DNA from: Viridibacillus arvi
GTDB lineage: Bacteria > Bacillota > Bacilli > Bacillales_A > Planococcaceae
DNA length: 64,000 nucleotides
NCBI RefSeq assembly: GCF_001274945.1
Contig: NZ_LILB01000001.1
Location: 264,351 to 328,350, forward strand
Direction: 5' to 3'
This document shows, in pieces, positions 25,910 through 35,004 of the stretch (positions within the stretch are counted from its first letter, which is position 1; each line of letters opens with the position of its first letter). The notes below the pieces were generated by a model, which was not told the origin of the DNA, did not search any database, and saw only the letters and a program-made list of their open reading frames with translations. Position numbers and translations under genes: made by a program.

Positions 25910-26455
25910 ATGGAAGAAATTTTTCAAAAAATAAAGCAATTAAGATTTGAACAAGGTATGACTTTAAAGGAATTGAGTGAAAAGACGGATTTGTCTGTTA
26001 GTTTCTTATCCCAAATTGAAAGAGGAACATCATCACTAGCTATCACATCATTAAAAAAAATTGCTGACGCGTTTGGAGTGAAGATGATTCATTTCTTCGA
26101 AGAGACAGGAAATCTAAATTACGCAGTGAAAAAGCAAGATCAAAAACCTTTTAAAATAGAAAGTTCTGATTCTACTTATGTTAGGTTAAGCAATAATTTT
26201 ATAGATAGAAAAATAGAGCCTTTTCTCGTAACAATAAAACCTCATCAAAAAGAAAACGAACCATTTAAACATCCGGGTGAAGAGTTTTATTACGTTCTAA
26301 AAGGGGCAGTATTATTCACTATTGACCAGACGGAATATTATTTGCGTGAAGGAGAAGCAATACATTTCCCTTCAAGTCTTCCTCATATATGGGAAAATCC
26401 TATAAATCAAGAAACTATATTACTTTCCATAATCACTCCAGTAATTTTTAATTAA
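25910..26455 (+). CDS. XRE-family regulator with C-terminal cupin domain
   Basis: The 181-residue protein has an N-terminal helix-turn-helix at about residues 8-62 (MTLKELSEKTDLSVSFLSQIERG). A cupin sensor domain covers about 105-180 (HPGEEFYYVLKGAV with the metal-type HxxxE region, and HFPSSLPHIWENP). Such proteins often control uptake or catabolism of the ligand they bind. It lies just upstream of a peptide-type ABC operon that ends in another cupin, so it probably regulates that operon. It has its own promoter region and a GAAAGGAATT ribosome site. Confidence 0.87.
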   Translation: MEEIFQKIKQLRFEQGMTLKELSEKTDLSVSFLSQIERGTSSLAITSLKKIADAFGVKMIHFFEETGNLNYAVKKQDQKPFKIESSDSTYVRLSNNFIDRKIEPFLVTIKPHQKENEPFKHPGEEFYYVLKGAVLFTIDQTEYYLREGEAIHFPSSLPHIWENPINQETILLSIITPVIFN

Positions 26456-26584
26456 ACAAATAAATTTCATAATTTAAACATATAGAACCTTAAGATTTCC
26501 GTGAACAAATAAAAGGAAGATAGTGTGCAATAGTTAAAAGGATGTTCATGAAAGACAAATTTCGTGTTATAGATTAGTATGTTA

Positions 26585-26599
26585 AATTTTCTGAATAAT
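26585..26599 (+). promoter_or_regulatory. Candidate CodY box upstream of the ABC operon
   Basis: The 15-mer AATTTTCTGAATAAT differs from the CodY consensus AATTTTCWGAAAATT at two positions. It lies 75 bases upstream of the first importer gene. CodY repression of peptide transporters during nutrient sufficiency is well established in Bacillus. No experimental support here. Confidence 0.45.
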
Positions 26600-26674
26600 G
26601 AGTCTATTTATCCCTTTAGTATATCTATTCTTTAGCAATCATTTTTAACAATACTTTTGAAAGAGGTGAAACTA

Positions 26675-27673
26675 ATGACATTACTCAAAGTGGAGGATTT
26701 GACGATTAAATTCAAGTCACGCCAGGGTGTTGTAAAAGCAGTAGATAATTTAAACTTTGAACTAGCGCAAGGTAGTTCATTAGGAATAGTTGGTGAAAGT
26801 GGAAGCGGTAAAAGTGTTACCTCCCTTACAATAATGGGACTTTTACAAAATGCTAATACTGAAATTACTGGAAATATTGATTTTGATGGTTTAGATTTGT
26901 TAAAACTCTCGCCTAATGAAATGCGGAAGATTAGAGGGAATTCTATATCAATGATATTTCAAGAGCCGATGACCTCACTTAATCCTTTACATACTTGTGG
27001 AAAGCAAATTATGGAACCAATCTTGATTCACCAAAAAGAGGTAAGTAAACAAGAGGCAAAAAAGCATGCAATTGAATTACTAAGAATGGTAGGAATCCCT
27101 TCTCCTGAGCAGCGATTTCATGAATATCCACATCAAATGTCTGGTGGTATGCGACAAAGAATTATGATTGCCATCGCTTTAGCTTGTAATACCAAACTAT
27201 TAATTGCCGATGAGCCTACTACTGCATTAGATGTTACTATTCAAGCGCAAATTCTAGATTTAATGAACAGTCTGAAGAAAAAGAGAGATATGAGTATTAT
27301 TATGATCACCCATGATTTGGGTGTCGTTAAAGAAATGTGTGAGAAAGTAGTAGTCATGTACACTGGCCAAATTGTTGAGAAAAGTCCAACTGAGTTAGTA
27401 TTTGCTGATCCTCTTCATCCGTATACAAAAGGACTGCTTAATGCCATACCCAAAATCTCTAATAAAGTGGAAAGACTTGAAGCGATTGAAGGCACTGTCC
27501 CTGATGCGTTGAATATGCCAAGTGGCTGTAGTTTTCATCCTCGTTGTAAGTATGCAACAGAGAAATGCACATTGGAAGTTCCAACATTATTTCAGCTTGA
27601 AGATGGTCGTGAAGTAAAATGCTTTATTTATGACGGATCCGAAAAGGGGGATGATGTAAATGCTGCAAAATAA
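26675..27673 (+). CDS. Peptide-type ABC transporter ATPase (OppD/DppD-like)
   Basis: The 332-residue ATPase has Walker A GESGSGKS at residues 40-47, signature MSGGMRQRIMIA, and Walker B LLIADEPTTALD. The C-terminal oligopeptide-binding extension has CSFHPRCKYATEKC, whose cysteines bind a 4Fe-4S cluster in some DppD proteins. ATG at 26675 is chosen over the in-frame TTG at 26657 because AAAGAGGTG then lies 6 bases upstream. It pairs with the next ATPase and overlaps it by 14 bases. Confidence 0.88.
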   Translation: MTLLKVEDLTIKFKSRQGVVKAVDNLNFELAQGSSLGIVGESGSGKSVTSLTIMGLLQNANTEITGNIDFDGLDLLKLSPNEMRKIRGNSISMIFQEPMTSLNPLHTCGKQIMEPILIHQKEVSKQEAKKHAIELLRMVGIPSPEQRFHEYPHQMSGGMRQRIMIAIALACNTKLLIADEPTTALDVTIQAQILDLMNSLKKKRDMSIIMITHDLGVVKEMCEKVVVMYTGQIVEKSPTELVFADPLHPYTKGLLNAIPKISNKVERLEAIEGTVPDALNMPSGCSFHPRCKYATEKCTLEVPTLFQLEDGREVKCFIYDGSEKGDDVNAAK

Positions 27674-28664
27674 TACAAATAGTATAGCTACGGTATCAAA
27701 CGACACTGGCACAGAGAACATTTTAGAGGTTTCACACTTAAAAAAGACCTTTCATATTAAAAGTCCAGATGGAAAAAAAGGCTTACTTAGAGCAGTAGAT
27801 GATGTATCTTTTACGATAAAAAAGGGTGAAACATTTAGTCTTGTCGGTGAAAGTGGATGTGGTAAAAGTACACTAGGTAGGACGCTACTTGGTCTATATA
27901 CACCTGATCAGGGATCTGAAATTTTATTTAATGGCGAGGATATTACAAATTTCTCAAAATCAAAACGGAAAAATTTTGCTAAAAAGGCTCAACTGATTTT
28001 TCAAGATCCATCTGCTTGCTTAAATCCACGTAGAACCATTAAGCAAATTTTATTAGAACCATTCAAAATTCATAAAATACAAAATGGTGAAGCAAAAATT
28101 AAGGAACTAATGGATATGGTTGGTCTAGCAAGTCGTTTCCTCGATAGATTTCCTCATGAAATGTCAGGGGGTCAGAAACAAAGGGTTGGAATTGCTAGAG
28201 CATTGGCACTAAATCCAGAACTTATTGTGTGTGACGAACCTGTATCAGCTTTAGATGTGTCAATTCAAGCACAGGTAATTAACTTACTAGAGGACTTACA
28301 GAAACAATTGAACCTTACTTATCTATTCATCTCACATGATCTAAGCGTGGTACATCATATTAGTGACCGAGTTGCAGTTATGTATTTAGGTAAAATTGTT
28401 GAATTGACTACTCGTGATGAACTATATGAAAAAACGCAACATCCGTACACAAAGTCGTTACTCTCCTCTGTTCCAGATATTAGTGATGAACATCGAGAGA
28501 AGATTATTCTTACAGGGGATGTTCCAAGTCCATCTAATCCGCCTGCCGGATGTCGGTTCCATACAAGATGCCCTGTAGCAATGGATATTTGCAAAACAAA
28601 AGAGCCTGACTTTATTCAAACAGGTAGTAAGCACTTTGCATCATGTCATTTGCATATAAAGTAA
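27660..28664 (+). CDS. Peptide-type ABC transporter ATPase (OppF/DppF-like)
   Basis: The 334-residue partner ATPase has Walker A GESGCGKST, signature MSGGQKQRVGIARAL and Walker B LIVCDEPVSALD. The C-terminal CRFHTRCPVAMDIC motif is typical of DppF. Its first residues overlap the upstream gene, with GGGGG nine bases before the ATG. Together the two ATPases energise the permeases encoded at 30400-32246. Confidence 0.88.
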   Translation: MLQNNTNSIATVSNDTGTENILEVSHLKKTFHIKSPDGKKGLLRAVDDVSFTIKKGETFSLVGESGCGKSTLGRTLLGLYTPDQGSEILFNGEDITNFSKSKRKNFAKKAQLIFQDPSACLNPRRTIKQILLEPFKIHKIQNGEAKIKELMDMVGLASRFLDRFPHEMSGGQKQRVGIARALALNPELIVCDEPVSALDVSIQAQVINLLEDLQKQLNLTYLFISHDLSVVHHISDRVAVMYLGKIVELTTRDELYEKTQHPYTKSLLSSVPDISDEHREKIILTGDVPSPSNPPAGCRFHTRCPVAMDICKTKEPDFIQTGSKHFASCHLHIK

Positions 28665-28697
28665 AACTATAAATTTTTTTATAAAAGGAGAACTTAG

Positions 28698-30296
28698 ATG
28701 ATGAAAAAAATTTCTTTACTGTCTATTTTATTGGTATTGGTGCTATCACTTTTCGCCTGTAGCAATAATGGAGAAAAAACAAATGAATCTGGAGGCACAT
28801 CTAACACGGATACAATCGTTATTGGGGTTGCTTCCGACTGGAAAACCTTAGACCCAGCTCGTGCTTATGAAGTGTTCGGGAATTTATATTTCTATGCAAC
28901 ATATGAGAATTTATACACGTTAGAAGGGTCAGAACTTATACCAAAGCCAGCCCTTGCAAAAGAATATACGGTAGACGAATCTGGACTTGTGTATACATTT
29001 AAGCTAGAAGAGGGGCGTAAATTTTCGAGTGGTAATGCTGTAACTGCAGAGGATGTTGTATTTAGTTTTAATCGTACAATAAATTTAAAAGATAATGCTT
29101 CTGCTCTTGCAAAAGGAGTTGTCAAAGTGGAAGCACTAGATGACAAGACTGTTGTCGTCAATCTTAAGGAAAAGGATGCATCATTTCTTTCAAAACTTAC
29201 AAGTAATGCCTTTGCAGTTGTAGATAGCAAAGTTGTGAAGGAACAAGGTGGTTCAGATGCAGAAGATGCAAGTACAACTGATGCAGCAACTACTCACCTT
29301 GATGGGACATCAGCAGGCAGCGGTCCATATGTATTGAAGAAGTGGACTCCAAATACAGAGATGGTTCTTGAAAAGAATCCGTATTATACGGGTACTGTGA
29401 ATGCGAGTAAGATTATCATCAAAGAAATTCCGGATCCAAATACACAAATTCAAGCACTTGAAAAAGGTGAAATTGACGTGGCATTAAGTGTTGGACCTGA
29501 CCAAGTGAAAAACATCAAAGAGGGTGGAAATTCGAAGGTTGTATCTTCTCCTACTTCAACTCTATCATTCTTACTAATGAATAATAGTACTGAAATAGGA
29601 AAAGAAATGTCGGATCCACTTGTTCAGCAAGCTGTTCGTTACGCACTTGATTATAAAGGCTTCCAGCAATTAGCAGGCGATGGTGCACTATTACCAATGT
29701 CATTTGTTCAAGATGGTTTTGTTGGTGCAAAATCTAGATCAGATAATTATCAAAACTTAGAAAAGGCAAAAGAATTGATGAAAAAGGCAGGGTATGAAAA
29801 AGGCTTTACAGTACCTCTAACAGCTGCTAATTACGATTCAGAAGGACTTTCATGGGTAACAATTGCTGAAAAAGTAAAAGAAGACCTTGCAAAAATTAAT
29901 ATTAATGTAGAAATTCAAACTGGAGATATTGGGGTTGTTATCGAAGACTATAGAAATGGGAAAACGCCATTCCTAGTTATGCACTGGTCTCCCGATTACT
30001 ATGATCTAAGCAACCAATTAGCATTTATTCCAGGCGATATTGTAGGAAAACGTGCGAACTGGGAACCTTCAGCTAATGCTAAATTAGTAAGTTTATCTGA
30101 ACAAGCGAAAGTGGAAATTGATGATACGAAACGTGCGGAAATTTCCGGGAAAATGCAGGAAATAATTGCTGAGAATAGTCCATATGCATTCTTAGTACAG
30201 CACCCTAAATCATTTGCTGTAGGTGTCAACCTTGAAGGTGTTACGTATAACGACCTTTATAAATTACGATTAAACGAATTAAAGCTTTCAAAATAA
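28698..30296 (+). CDS. ABC transporter substrate-binding lipoprotein, family 5
   Basis: The 532-residue extracellular solute-binding protein has a lipoprotein signal ending LFAC, so Cys21 is the lipid-anchored N terminus. A Ser/Gly/Asn-rich linker follows, then a DppA/OppA-type fold: WKTLDPARAYE, YTFKLEEGRKFSSGNAVTAEDVVFSF and GSGPYVLKKW. It captures the substrate, probably a peptide or amino-acid derivative, and passes it to the permeases. Nickel or another solute is possible, as the family is broad. Confidence 0.88.
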   Translation: MMKKISLLSILLVLVLSLFACSNNGEKTNESGGTSNTDTIVIGVASDWKTLDPARAYEVFGNLYFYATYENLYTLEGSELIPKPALAKEYTVDESGLVYTFKLEEGRKFSSGNAVTAEDVVFSFNRTINLKDNASALAKGVVKVEALDDKTVVVNLKEKDASFLSKLTSNAFAVVDSKVVKEQGGSDAEDASTTDAATTHLDGTSAGSGPYVLKKWTPNTEMVLEKNPYYTGTVNASKIIIKEIPDPNTQIQALEKGEIDVALSVGPDQVKNIKEGGNSKVVSSPTSTLSFLLMNNSTEIGKEMSDPLVQQAVRYALDYKGFQQLAGDGALLPMSFVQDGFVGAKSRSDNYQNLEKAKELMKKAGYEKGFTVPLTAANYDSEGLSWVTIAEKVKEDLAKININVEIQTGDIGVVIEDYRNGKTPFLVMHWSPDYYDLSNQLAFIPGDIVGKRANWEPSANAKLVSLSEQAKVEIDDTKRAEISGKMQEIIAENSPYAFLVQHPKSFAVGVNLEGVTYNDLYKLRLNELKLSK

Positions 30297-30399
30297 TTTT
30301 TTACGATCAAACAGCTATTCGTAGGTAGGTAACTATCTACTGTAGCTATTTATTGAGATTTATTCGGGAGTTGTATTTCAGTTGGGAGTGTGATCCAAA

Positions 30400-31413
30400 T
30401 TGCTTAGATTTATTGCTAGGCGTCTATTGTTTCTGCTTTTCTTATTATTTGGTGTGGCACTTTTCGTTTTTATTCTTTCGCATTTAGTGCCAAGTGATCC
30501 GGTTGCTGCGAATTTGAGCCAAAGTGCATTGAATAATCCTGAAATTGTTGCTGCTTTTAAAGAGAAATGGGGACTAGATCAGTCGCTTTTTAGTCAATTA
30601 CTTCTGTACTTCCAACACTTACTGACAGGTGATTTGGGTACATCAATACGAACAGGTAGACCTGTGTTTGATGATTTAATGCAGTTCTTCCCGGCAACAT
30701 TGGAATTATCGATAGTAGCGATGGTGATTGCCTTAGTATTAGGTATTCTATTTGGAACAATCTCTGCAATTTTCAGAAATAAGGCTATTGATCATATCAT
30801 TCGTACTGTTTCTATTAGTGGGGTATCTATACCAAGCTTTTGGTTTGCTTTAATCATGCTCAATATTTTTTCTTCAGTTTTAGGCATTACGCCTGGACCT
30901 GGACGAATTGATACACGAACAACAACTCCTGAAGGGGGAACAGGATTACTTTTACTAGATTCATTTATTAGTGGGAATTTTCAATTATTCAGTGATGTTG
31001 CTATGCACTTGATTCTGCCAGGAACGGTGTTAGGATTCTTTACTATGGGATTAATTGCTCGTCAAACAAGATCCAATTTGCTTGAAGTGTTGTCAATGGA
31101 TTACGTACGTACAGCTCGTTCTAAGGGTCTGAAGGAATCTGCAATTATCGTTAAACATGCGATTTCCAATGCAATGATACCGGTCATTACAGTAGCTGGA
31201 ATAGGGTTTTGTAATTTACTAGGTGGAATGGTACTAGTTGAGAATATTTTTGCTTGGCCAGGAATTGGACAATATGCCTACCTATCTGCCGTTTCACTCG
31301 ATTTCCCAGCTATATGCGGCGTCTCATTATTAATTGCTTTTATTTATGTTGTTATTAATCTACTAATTGATATCCTTTATGGGGTTATTGATCCGAGGGT
31401 GAGGTATGAATAA
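30400..31413 (+). CDS. Peptide-type ABC transporter permease (DppB-like)
   Basis: The 337-residue membrane protein begins at TTG with GGGAGTG nine bases upstream. N-terminal FIARRLLFLLFLLFGVALFVF is a first transmembrane segment, followed by SHLVPSDPV, the loop characteristic of DppB. The coupling (EAA) region is SMDYVRTARSKGLKESAIIVKHAISNAMIPV. It ends RVRYE and overlaps the next permease by one base. Confidence 0.88.
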   Translation: MLRFIARRLLFLLFLLFGVALFVFILSHLVPSDPVAANLSQSALNNPEIVAAFKEKWGLDQSLFSQLLLYFQHLLTGDLGTSIRTGRPVFDDLMQFFPATLELSIVAMVIALVLGILFGTISAIFRNKAIDHIIRTVSISGVSIPSFWFALIMLNIFSSVLGITPGPGRIDTRTTTPEGGTGLLLLDSFISGNFQLFSDVAMHLILPGTVLGFFTMGLIARQTRSNLLEVLSMDYVRTARSKGLKESAIIVKHAISNAMIPVITVAGIGFCNLLGGMVLVENIFAWPGIGQYAYLSAVSLDFPAICGVSLLIAFIYVVINLLIDILYGVIDPRVRYE

Positions 31414-32246
31414 TGAGAAAATTCAGCTCTTTTATCTCTCAAAAAGGATTTCTTTTTAAACTGGGATTATTCATTTGTGCATTTTGGATTATCGTTGTCA
31501 TTTTTGCACCATTAATCGCTACGCATAGTACAACTGCACAAGAATTATCCATTCGATATCAGCAACCAAGCTTTTCACATTTCTTTGGTACCGATGAGTT
31601 GGGGCGTGATGTATTCTCACGTGTTATGTATGGCTCTAGAATTTCTTTATCGGCAGGTATTATTACCGTGATAATTGCCTTTTCTTTTGGTATTTTTTTT
31701 GGGGGAATAGCAGGATATAAAGGCGGGAAAGTGGACGAAGTTATGATGCGTTTCTCAGAGCTTATTATGGCATTTCCACCACTAATTTTAGCGATGGTAA
31801 TCGCAGCAGCACTTGGTCCAAGTATCATAAACTCAGTAATTGCAATGGCCATTATATGGTGGCCAAATTATGCGAGATTAATGCGTTCATTGGTTATCTC
31901 CTTAAAAGAAAGCGAGTATGTTACTGCTTCTCGCGTGATGGGTGCTTCACATATTCGAGTTCTATTTTTAGAAATTTTACCGAATAGCTTTGGTCCATTA
32001 TTAGTTATGGCAACACTTGACCTGGGGAATGCAATCTTGATGTTTTCTGGATTAAGCTTCCTTGGACTAGGAACACAGCCGCCTACACCTGAGTGGGGTT
32101 CAATGGTATCAGATGGGGCAAAGGTTATTCAAAATTGGTGGGTATCTACCTTTCCAGGGTTAGCAATTTTCTCAATTTCTATTGGTGCTAACTTCGTAGG
32201 GGATGGTCTACGAGACTTCCTGGATCCAAAACTCCAAAAAGAATAG
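31413..32246 (+). CDS. Peptide-type ABC transporter permease (DppC-like)
   Basis: The 277-residue permease has the DppC signature FGTDELGRDVFSRVMYGSRISL, and an EAA loop ESEYVTASRVMGASHIRVLFLEILPNS. It ends with GDGLRDFLDPKL. With the upstream permease it forms the channel of the importer. A small cupin gene follows 13 bases later. Confidence 0.9.
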   Translation: MRKFSSFISQKGFLFKLGLFICAFWIIVVIFAPLIATHSTTAQELSIRYQQPSFSHFFGTDELGRDVFSRVMYGSRISLSAGIITVIIAFSFGIFFGGIAGYKGGKVDEVMMRFSELIMAFPPLILAMVIAAALGPSIINSVIAMAIIWWPNYARLMRSLVISLKESEYVTASRVMGASHIRVLFLEILPNSFGPLLVMATLDLGNAILMFSGLSFLGLGTQPPTPEWGSMVSDGAKVIQNWWVSTFPGLAIFSISIGANFVGDGLRDFLDPKLQKE

Positions 32247-32259
32247 GTGGTAAAATGGA

Positions 32260-32601
32260 ATGGAAAAAATTAACATTAATCAAGTCGAGCCCATTGGCAT
32301 GCCAATTTATGAAATGAAGAAACTTTTCACAAAACAGGGGAATTTTCAAGAAGTGAGCATGAGTGTAATTTCTCTAACACCTGGCGAACGAATTCCTACT
32401 GTTGGCATGAGCTGTCATGATGAAGATGAGTATTCTTATATTTTCCGAGGAGAAATAGAAACATACTGTAATGGTGAATACAGTGTGGAAAAGGCTGGAG
32501 ATGCAACACTAATCCCCTCTGGCGAAGAGCACTGGTGCGTTAATAATAGCAGTGAACCATGTATGCTCGTTTGCTTTATGGTGAAAAAAGCTGAATGTTA
32601 A
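32260..32601 (+). CDS. Small cupin-domain protein
   Basis: The 113-residue single-domain cupin has SCHDEDEYSYIFRGEIE and GDATLIPSGEEHWCVNN, which supply the two conserved cupin motifs with His and Glu ligands for a metal. AGGTGG is 9 bases before the ATG. Being last in the ABC operon with an XRE-cupin regulator in front, it may modify or sense the imported compound; the chemistry is unknown. Confidence 0.75.
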   Translation: MEKININQVEPIGMPIYEMKKLFTKQGNFQEVSMSVISLTPGERIPTVGMSCHDEDEYSYIFRGEIETYCNGEYSVEKAGDATLIPSGEEHWCVNNSSEPCMLVCFMVKKAEC

Positions 32602-32657
32602 TTTGCGCTTACAAATTTGTCCAATAAGATATGCAATAGTTTTTTTCTCAAATTTTA

Positions 32658-32765
32658 ATGAAGCTCGAAGAAATAGATTGGCTTGCTACAGGTGATTTAA
32701 AATATTTTAAAGGCGCTAGTGATACAAAAAAATTAGCAAATGATATATTAAATCGATTAAAGTAA
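32658..32765 (+). pseudogene. Short C-terminal-like ORF, probable remnant
   Basis: A 35-codon frame encodes MKLEEIDWLATGDLKYFKG, then a Lys-rich helix ending NDILNRLK. It has no ribosome site and no recognisable family. The soluble helical end suggests the tail of a lost gene. A strong terminator follows at 32791-32822. Confidence 0.35.
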
Positions 32766-32790
32766 AATAATAAATATGGCTTTCATAAAA

Positions 32791-32822
32791 AACTCAACTA
32801 ATTAGATTAGTTGAGTTTTTTT
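32791..32822 (+). terminator. Terminator downstream of the ABC-cupin operon
   Basis: A perfect 12-bp stem AACTCAACTAAT with ATTAGTTGAGTT, with a 3-base loop, is followed by seven T. Confidence 0.88.
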
Positions 32823-32828
32823 ACTGAA

Positions 32829-32973
32829 AAAGATAATACGAATAAGATCTAGTTCCATAATTAATCATTATTCTTTAAGACATTCGCATCGATTCAATCT
32901 AGAATTAAAATAATAAGCAACCACAACTTATATCAAAACATCATTTTCCCTTTCAATTATAATAAAAGCATGA
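32829..32973 (+). repeat. Long intergenic repeat D, copy 2 (promoter region of the AraC-type gene)
   Basis: Same ordered blocks as 25557-25690, with an extra 15 or so bases after GATTCAAT. It ends a few bases before the AraC-type gene ribosome site ACGGAGG, so the repeat carries that gene's promoter. Both copies have the same orientation and bracket 7.1 kb. Confidence 0.65.
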
Positions 32974-32989
32974 ACGGAGGTTGAACAAT

Positions 32990-34078
32990 TTGATGCAGGG
33001 GATGATAGACTGGATTGAGGAACATTTATTCGATGATTTTTCATTAAAGAACTTAGGTGAAAATATGGGTTATTCACCCTATTACTGTTCTTTTACGTTT
33101 CATCGAATGGCAGGAATAAGTATTAAAAGATATAGGGCACTTAGGAAGATATATCTGGCTGCAATTGAACTTGAAAAAACACAACAAAAAACAATTGATA
33201 TTGCATTCAAATATGGGTTTTCATCTCAGGAAGCATTTTCAAGAGCTTTTAAAACTACATTTGGTATCAATCCAAATGCCTTTAGAAAAAATCCTTCACC
33301 ACTACAATCTTATGTGAAACTTAATATAAATGGCGAAAAGGGAGGTTTTATGATGGATATTTCACAGAAGTTAAAGATAGAAAATTTACAAAATAAAATG
33401 AATGAGCAATTCGACAAAGATATTTTGAATATCTTAAATGGCCAGATGATGTATGAAGAATTTTCTAATCATGAGTTAATGGGGAAAAGTGATTATGTAC
33501 CTTTTAATGAAGCCATGTGTTCAAATGATACATGTTATCCAATATTCAGTGATGAATTTAATCAGTTAAGAGCTTTAGGTCATGAAGTATCTTTACAAGA
33601 TTATGAGAATATCACCATTAATTCTTTAAAACCTTTATTTGTAAAACAATACAAATGCATCGTTTTATGGTTTGGTGAGGACATGTTCTGTCAGATGAAT
33701 TTGCTAACAATGCTGGCATATTTGGGCCAAATTAATTATAGTGGAAAAGTATTCTTCCATTTGGTTAATGAATTGACTTACGATGTAGAAGAGATTGAAG
33801 TAATGCCAGAAGGTTACAAAGAAATATATCAACAAGTATTGATTCAACATCAACTTCCAAATGTTCAAGTATTGCCTGTCACATATCAAGGTATTAAACT
33901 TTATTTGGAGTATTTAAAAGAAGAAAATGAAATCACGATTTACATAAAAAAGCATTTAAAAATGTCACAAGGGGAATTACTGAAAAACTTGTTTCATCTA
34001 TTTCCTAATTATGGTTTAGGGGATACGCAATATTTAAAAATGATAAAAAAAATAAAAGAACAAAACAAGTTGATTTAA
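32990..34078 (+). CDS. AraC-type regulator with an uncharacterised C-terminal domain
   Basis: The roughly 362-residue protein has its AraC DNA-binding domain at the N terminus (two helix-turn-helices over about residues 5-105: LKNLGENMGYSPYYCSFTFH and DIAFKYGFSSQEAFSRAFK). About 240 residues follow with VLWFGEDMFCQMNLLTML, which recalls the DUF1835-type fold in Bacillus regulators. TTG at 32990 is 9 bases after GGAGG; ATG at 32993 is possible, and TTG at 32981 is too close to the site. Effector unknown. Confidence 0.75.
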   Translation: MMQGMIDWIEEHLFDDFSLKNLGENMGYSPYYCSFTFHRMAGISIKRYRALRKIYLAAIELEKTQQKTIDIAFKYGFSSQEAFSRAFKTTFGINPNAFRKNPSPLQSYVKLNINGEKGGFMMDISQKLKIENLQNKMNEQFDKDILNILNGQMMYEEFSNHELMGKSDYVPFNEAMCSNDTCYPIFSDEFNQLRALGHEVSLQDYENITINSLKPLFVKQYKCIVLWFGEDMFCQMNLLTMLAYLGQINYSGKVFFHLVNELTYDVEEIEVMPEGYKEIYQQVLIQHQLPNVQVLPVTYQGIKLYLEYLKEENEITIYIKKHLKMSQGELLKNLFHLFPNYGLGDTQYLKMIKKIKEQNKLI

Positions 34079-34142
34079 ACCTAAAATAGGCTTGGCATAT
34101 AATGAAATAGCGCTAAGCCTATAACGACTTTGTTGTTTGATA

Positions 34143-34484
34143 CTATTCCCAAAAACAAACTTGTAATTTATTATTATCTAAATCATAAAATTCGAAAAAG
34201 TTGTTTACTCCATCGATTTGCAACTCACCTACATCCACTCCATGTTCCATTAGCTTCGTATGCGCTGCTTTAATATCTTTTGTGAAAAATATTGGATAAG
34301 TTCGATTATCGAGAGAAGTATTTCCTTCCTCAATCGTTAACGGTACACCACTATTCCCAACACTTAATACTCTGTAGCCTTCAGCTTTATAAACTTCTTT
34401 AAACCCTAATAATTCTTGATACCAATTGCTTGATTTTTCAATATTACTTACTTGTAAACATATAGTGTCAATTCTTTCAATCAT
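34143..34484 (-). CDS. VOC/glyoxalase-superfamily protein
   Basis: The 113-residue single VOC domain begins MIERIDTICLQVSNIEKSSNWYQELLGF and has GVNNFFEFYDLDNNKLQVC near the end, so paired beta-alpha-beta-beta-beta modules are present. Such proteins bind metals or small ligands; function is open. ATG at 34484 is preferred over GTG at 34496, because the GTG lies inside the AAGGAGTG ribosome site. It stands alone and opposite in direction to its neighbours. Confidence 0.75.
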   Translation of the reverse strand: MIERIDTICLQVSNIEKSSNWYQELLGFKEVYKAEGYRVLSVGNSGVPLTIEEGNTSLDNRTYPIFFTKDIKAAHTKLMEHGVDVGELQIDGVNNFFEFYDLDNNKLQVCFWE

Positions 34485-34577
34485 ATAACATATCACTCCT
34501 TATTAAAGCTAATAAAACTATTCTACATTTTATTTGTTACTCCTTCAAAAAAATGGAATCATTCTTTTAAATATCAA

Positions 34578-34606
34578 TTGACATTTAAGAATTCAAAGTT
34601 TAATAT
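34578..34606 (+). promoter_or_regulatory. Promoter of the trp leader
   Basis: A perfect TTGACA (34578-34583) and a 17-bp spacer lead to TAATAT (34601-34606), just upstream of the T-box leader. Confidence 0.55.
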
Positions 34607-34624
34607 AAAACTTAACAATTTTGT

Positions 34625-34920
34625 TCGGGATAGGTAGCAGGTTTCGGGAGCGAGACCACCTTTAGAACAGTTGAGATTAGCATAGCAGAGAAATTGAAGA
34701 GTAAGAGTAGTAGTATAGGTGTGGTAGTGTAGAGAGTCAGTGGCGGGTGAAAACTGATCTATCTCCTATATGAATGGACTTATGAGAGCTATTAAGAACA
34801 GAAGTTTCTTACTTCTAATTATTAATAGACGTCTAACCTACGTTATAGGTAGTATCTTTTTGATACGCTAAGTGGGAGCATATTTATAATGCTTCAACTT
34901 GAGGTGGCAACGCGGTGAAT
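34625..34920 (+). ncRNA. Trp-specific T-box leader of the trp operon
   Basis: The leader has the T-box sequence GAGGTGGCAACGCGG (34901-34915) directly upstream of a terminator. A long Stem I region contains TGG at 34775-34777 in the context GAATGGAC, consistent with a Trp specifier codon. Uncharged tRNA-Trp would stabilise the antiterminator and allow transcription of trpE onward. The 5' boundary is approximate. Confidence 0.88.
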
Positions 34921-34923
34921 ATC

Positions 34924-34965
34924 GTCCTCTTGAAAGGAATTTTCCTTTTGAGAGGACTTTTTTTA
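34924..34965 (+). terminator. T-box terminator
   Basis: A 15-bp stem (34924-34938 with 34943-34957, two wobble pairs) and a 4-base loop precede seven T. Its 5' side overlaps the antiterminator pairing region of the T-box. Confidence 0.92.
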
Positions 34966-35004
34966 TGCAAAATTTTTTCATAATGAGTTGAGCAGAGGAG
35001 AGAA

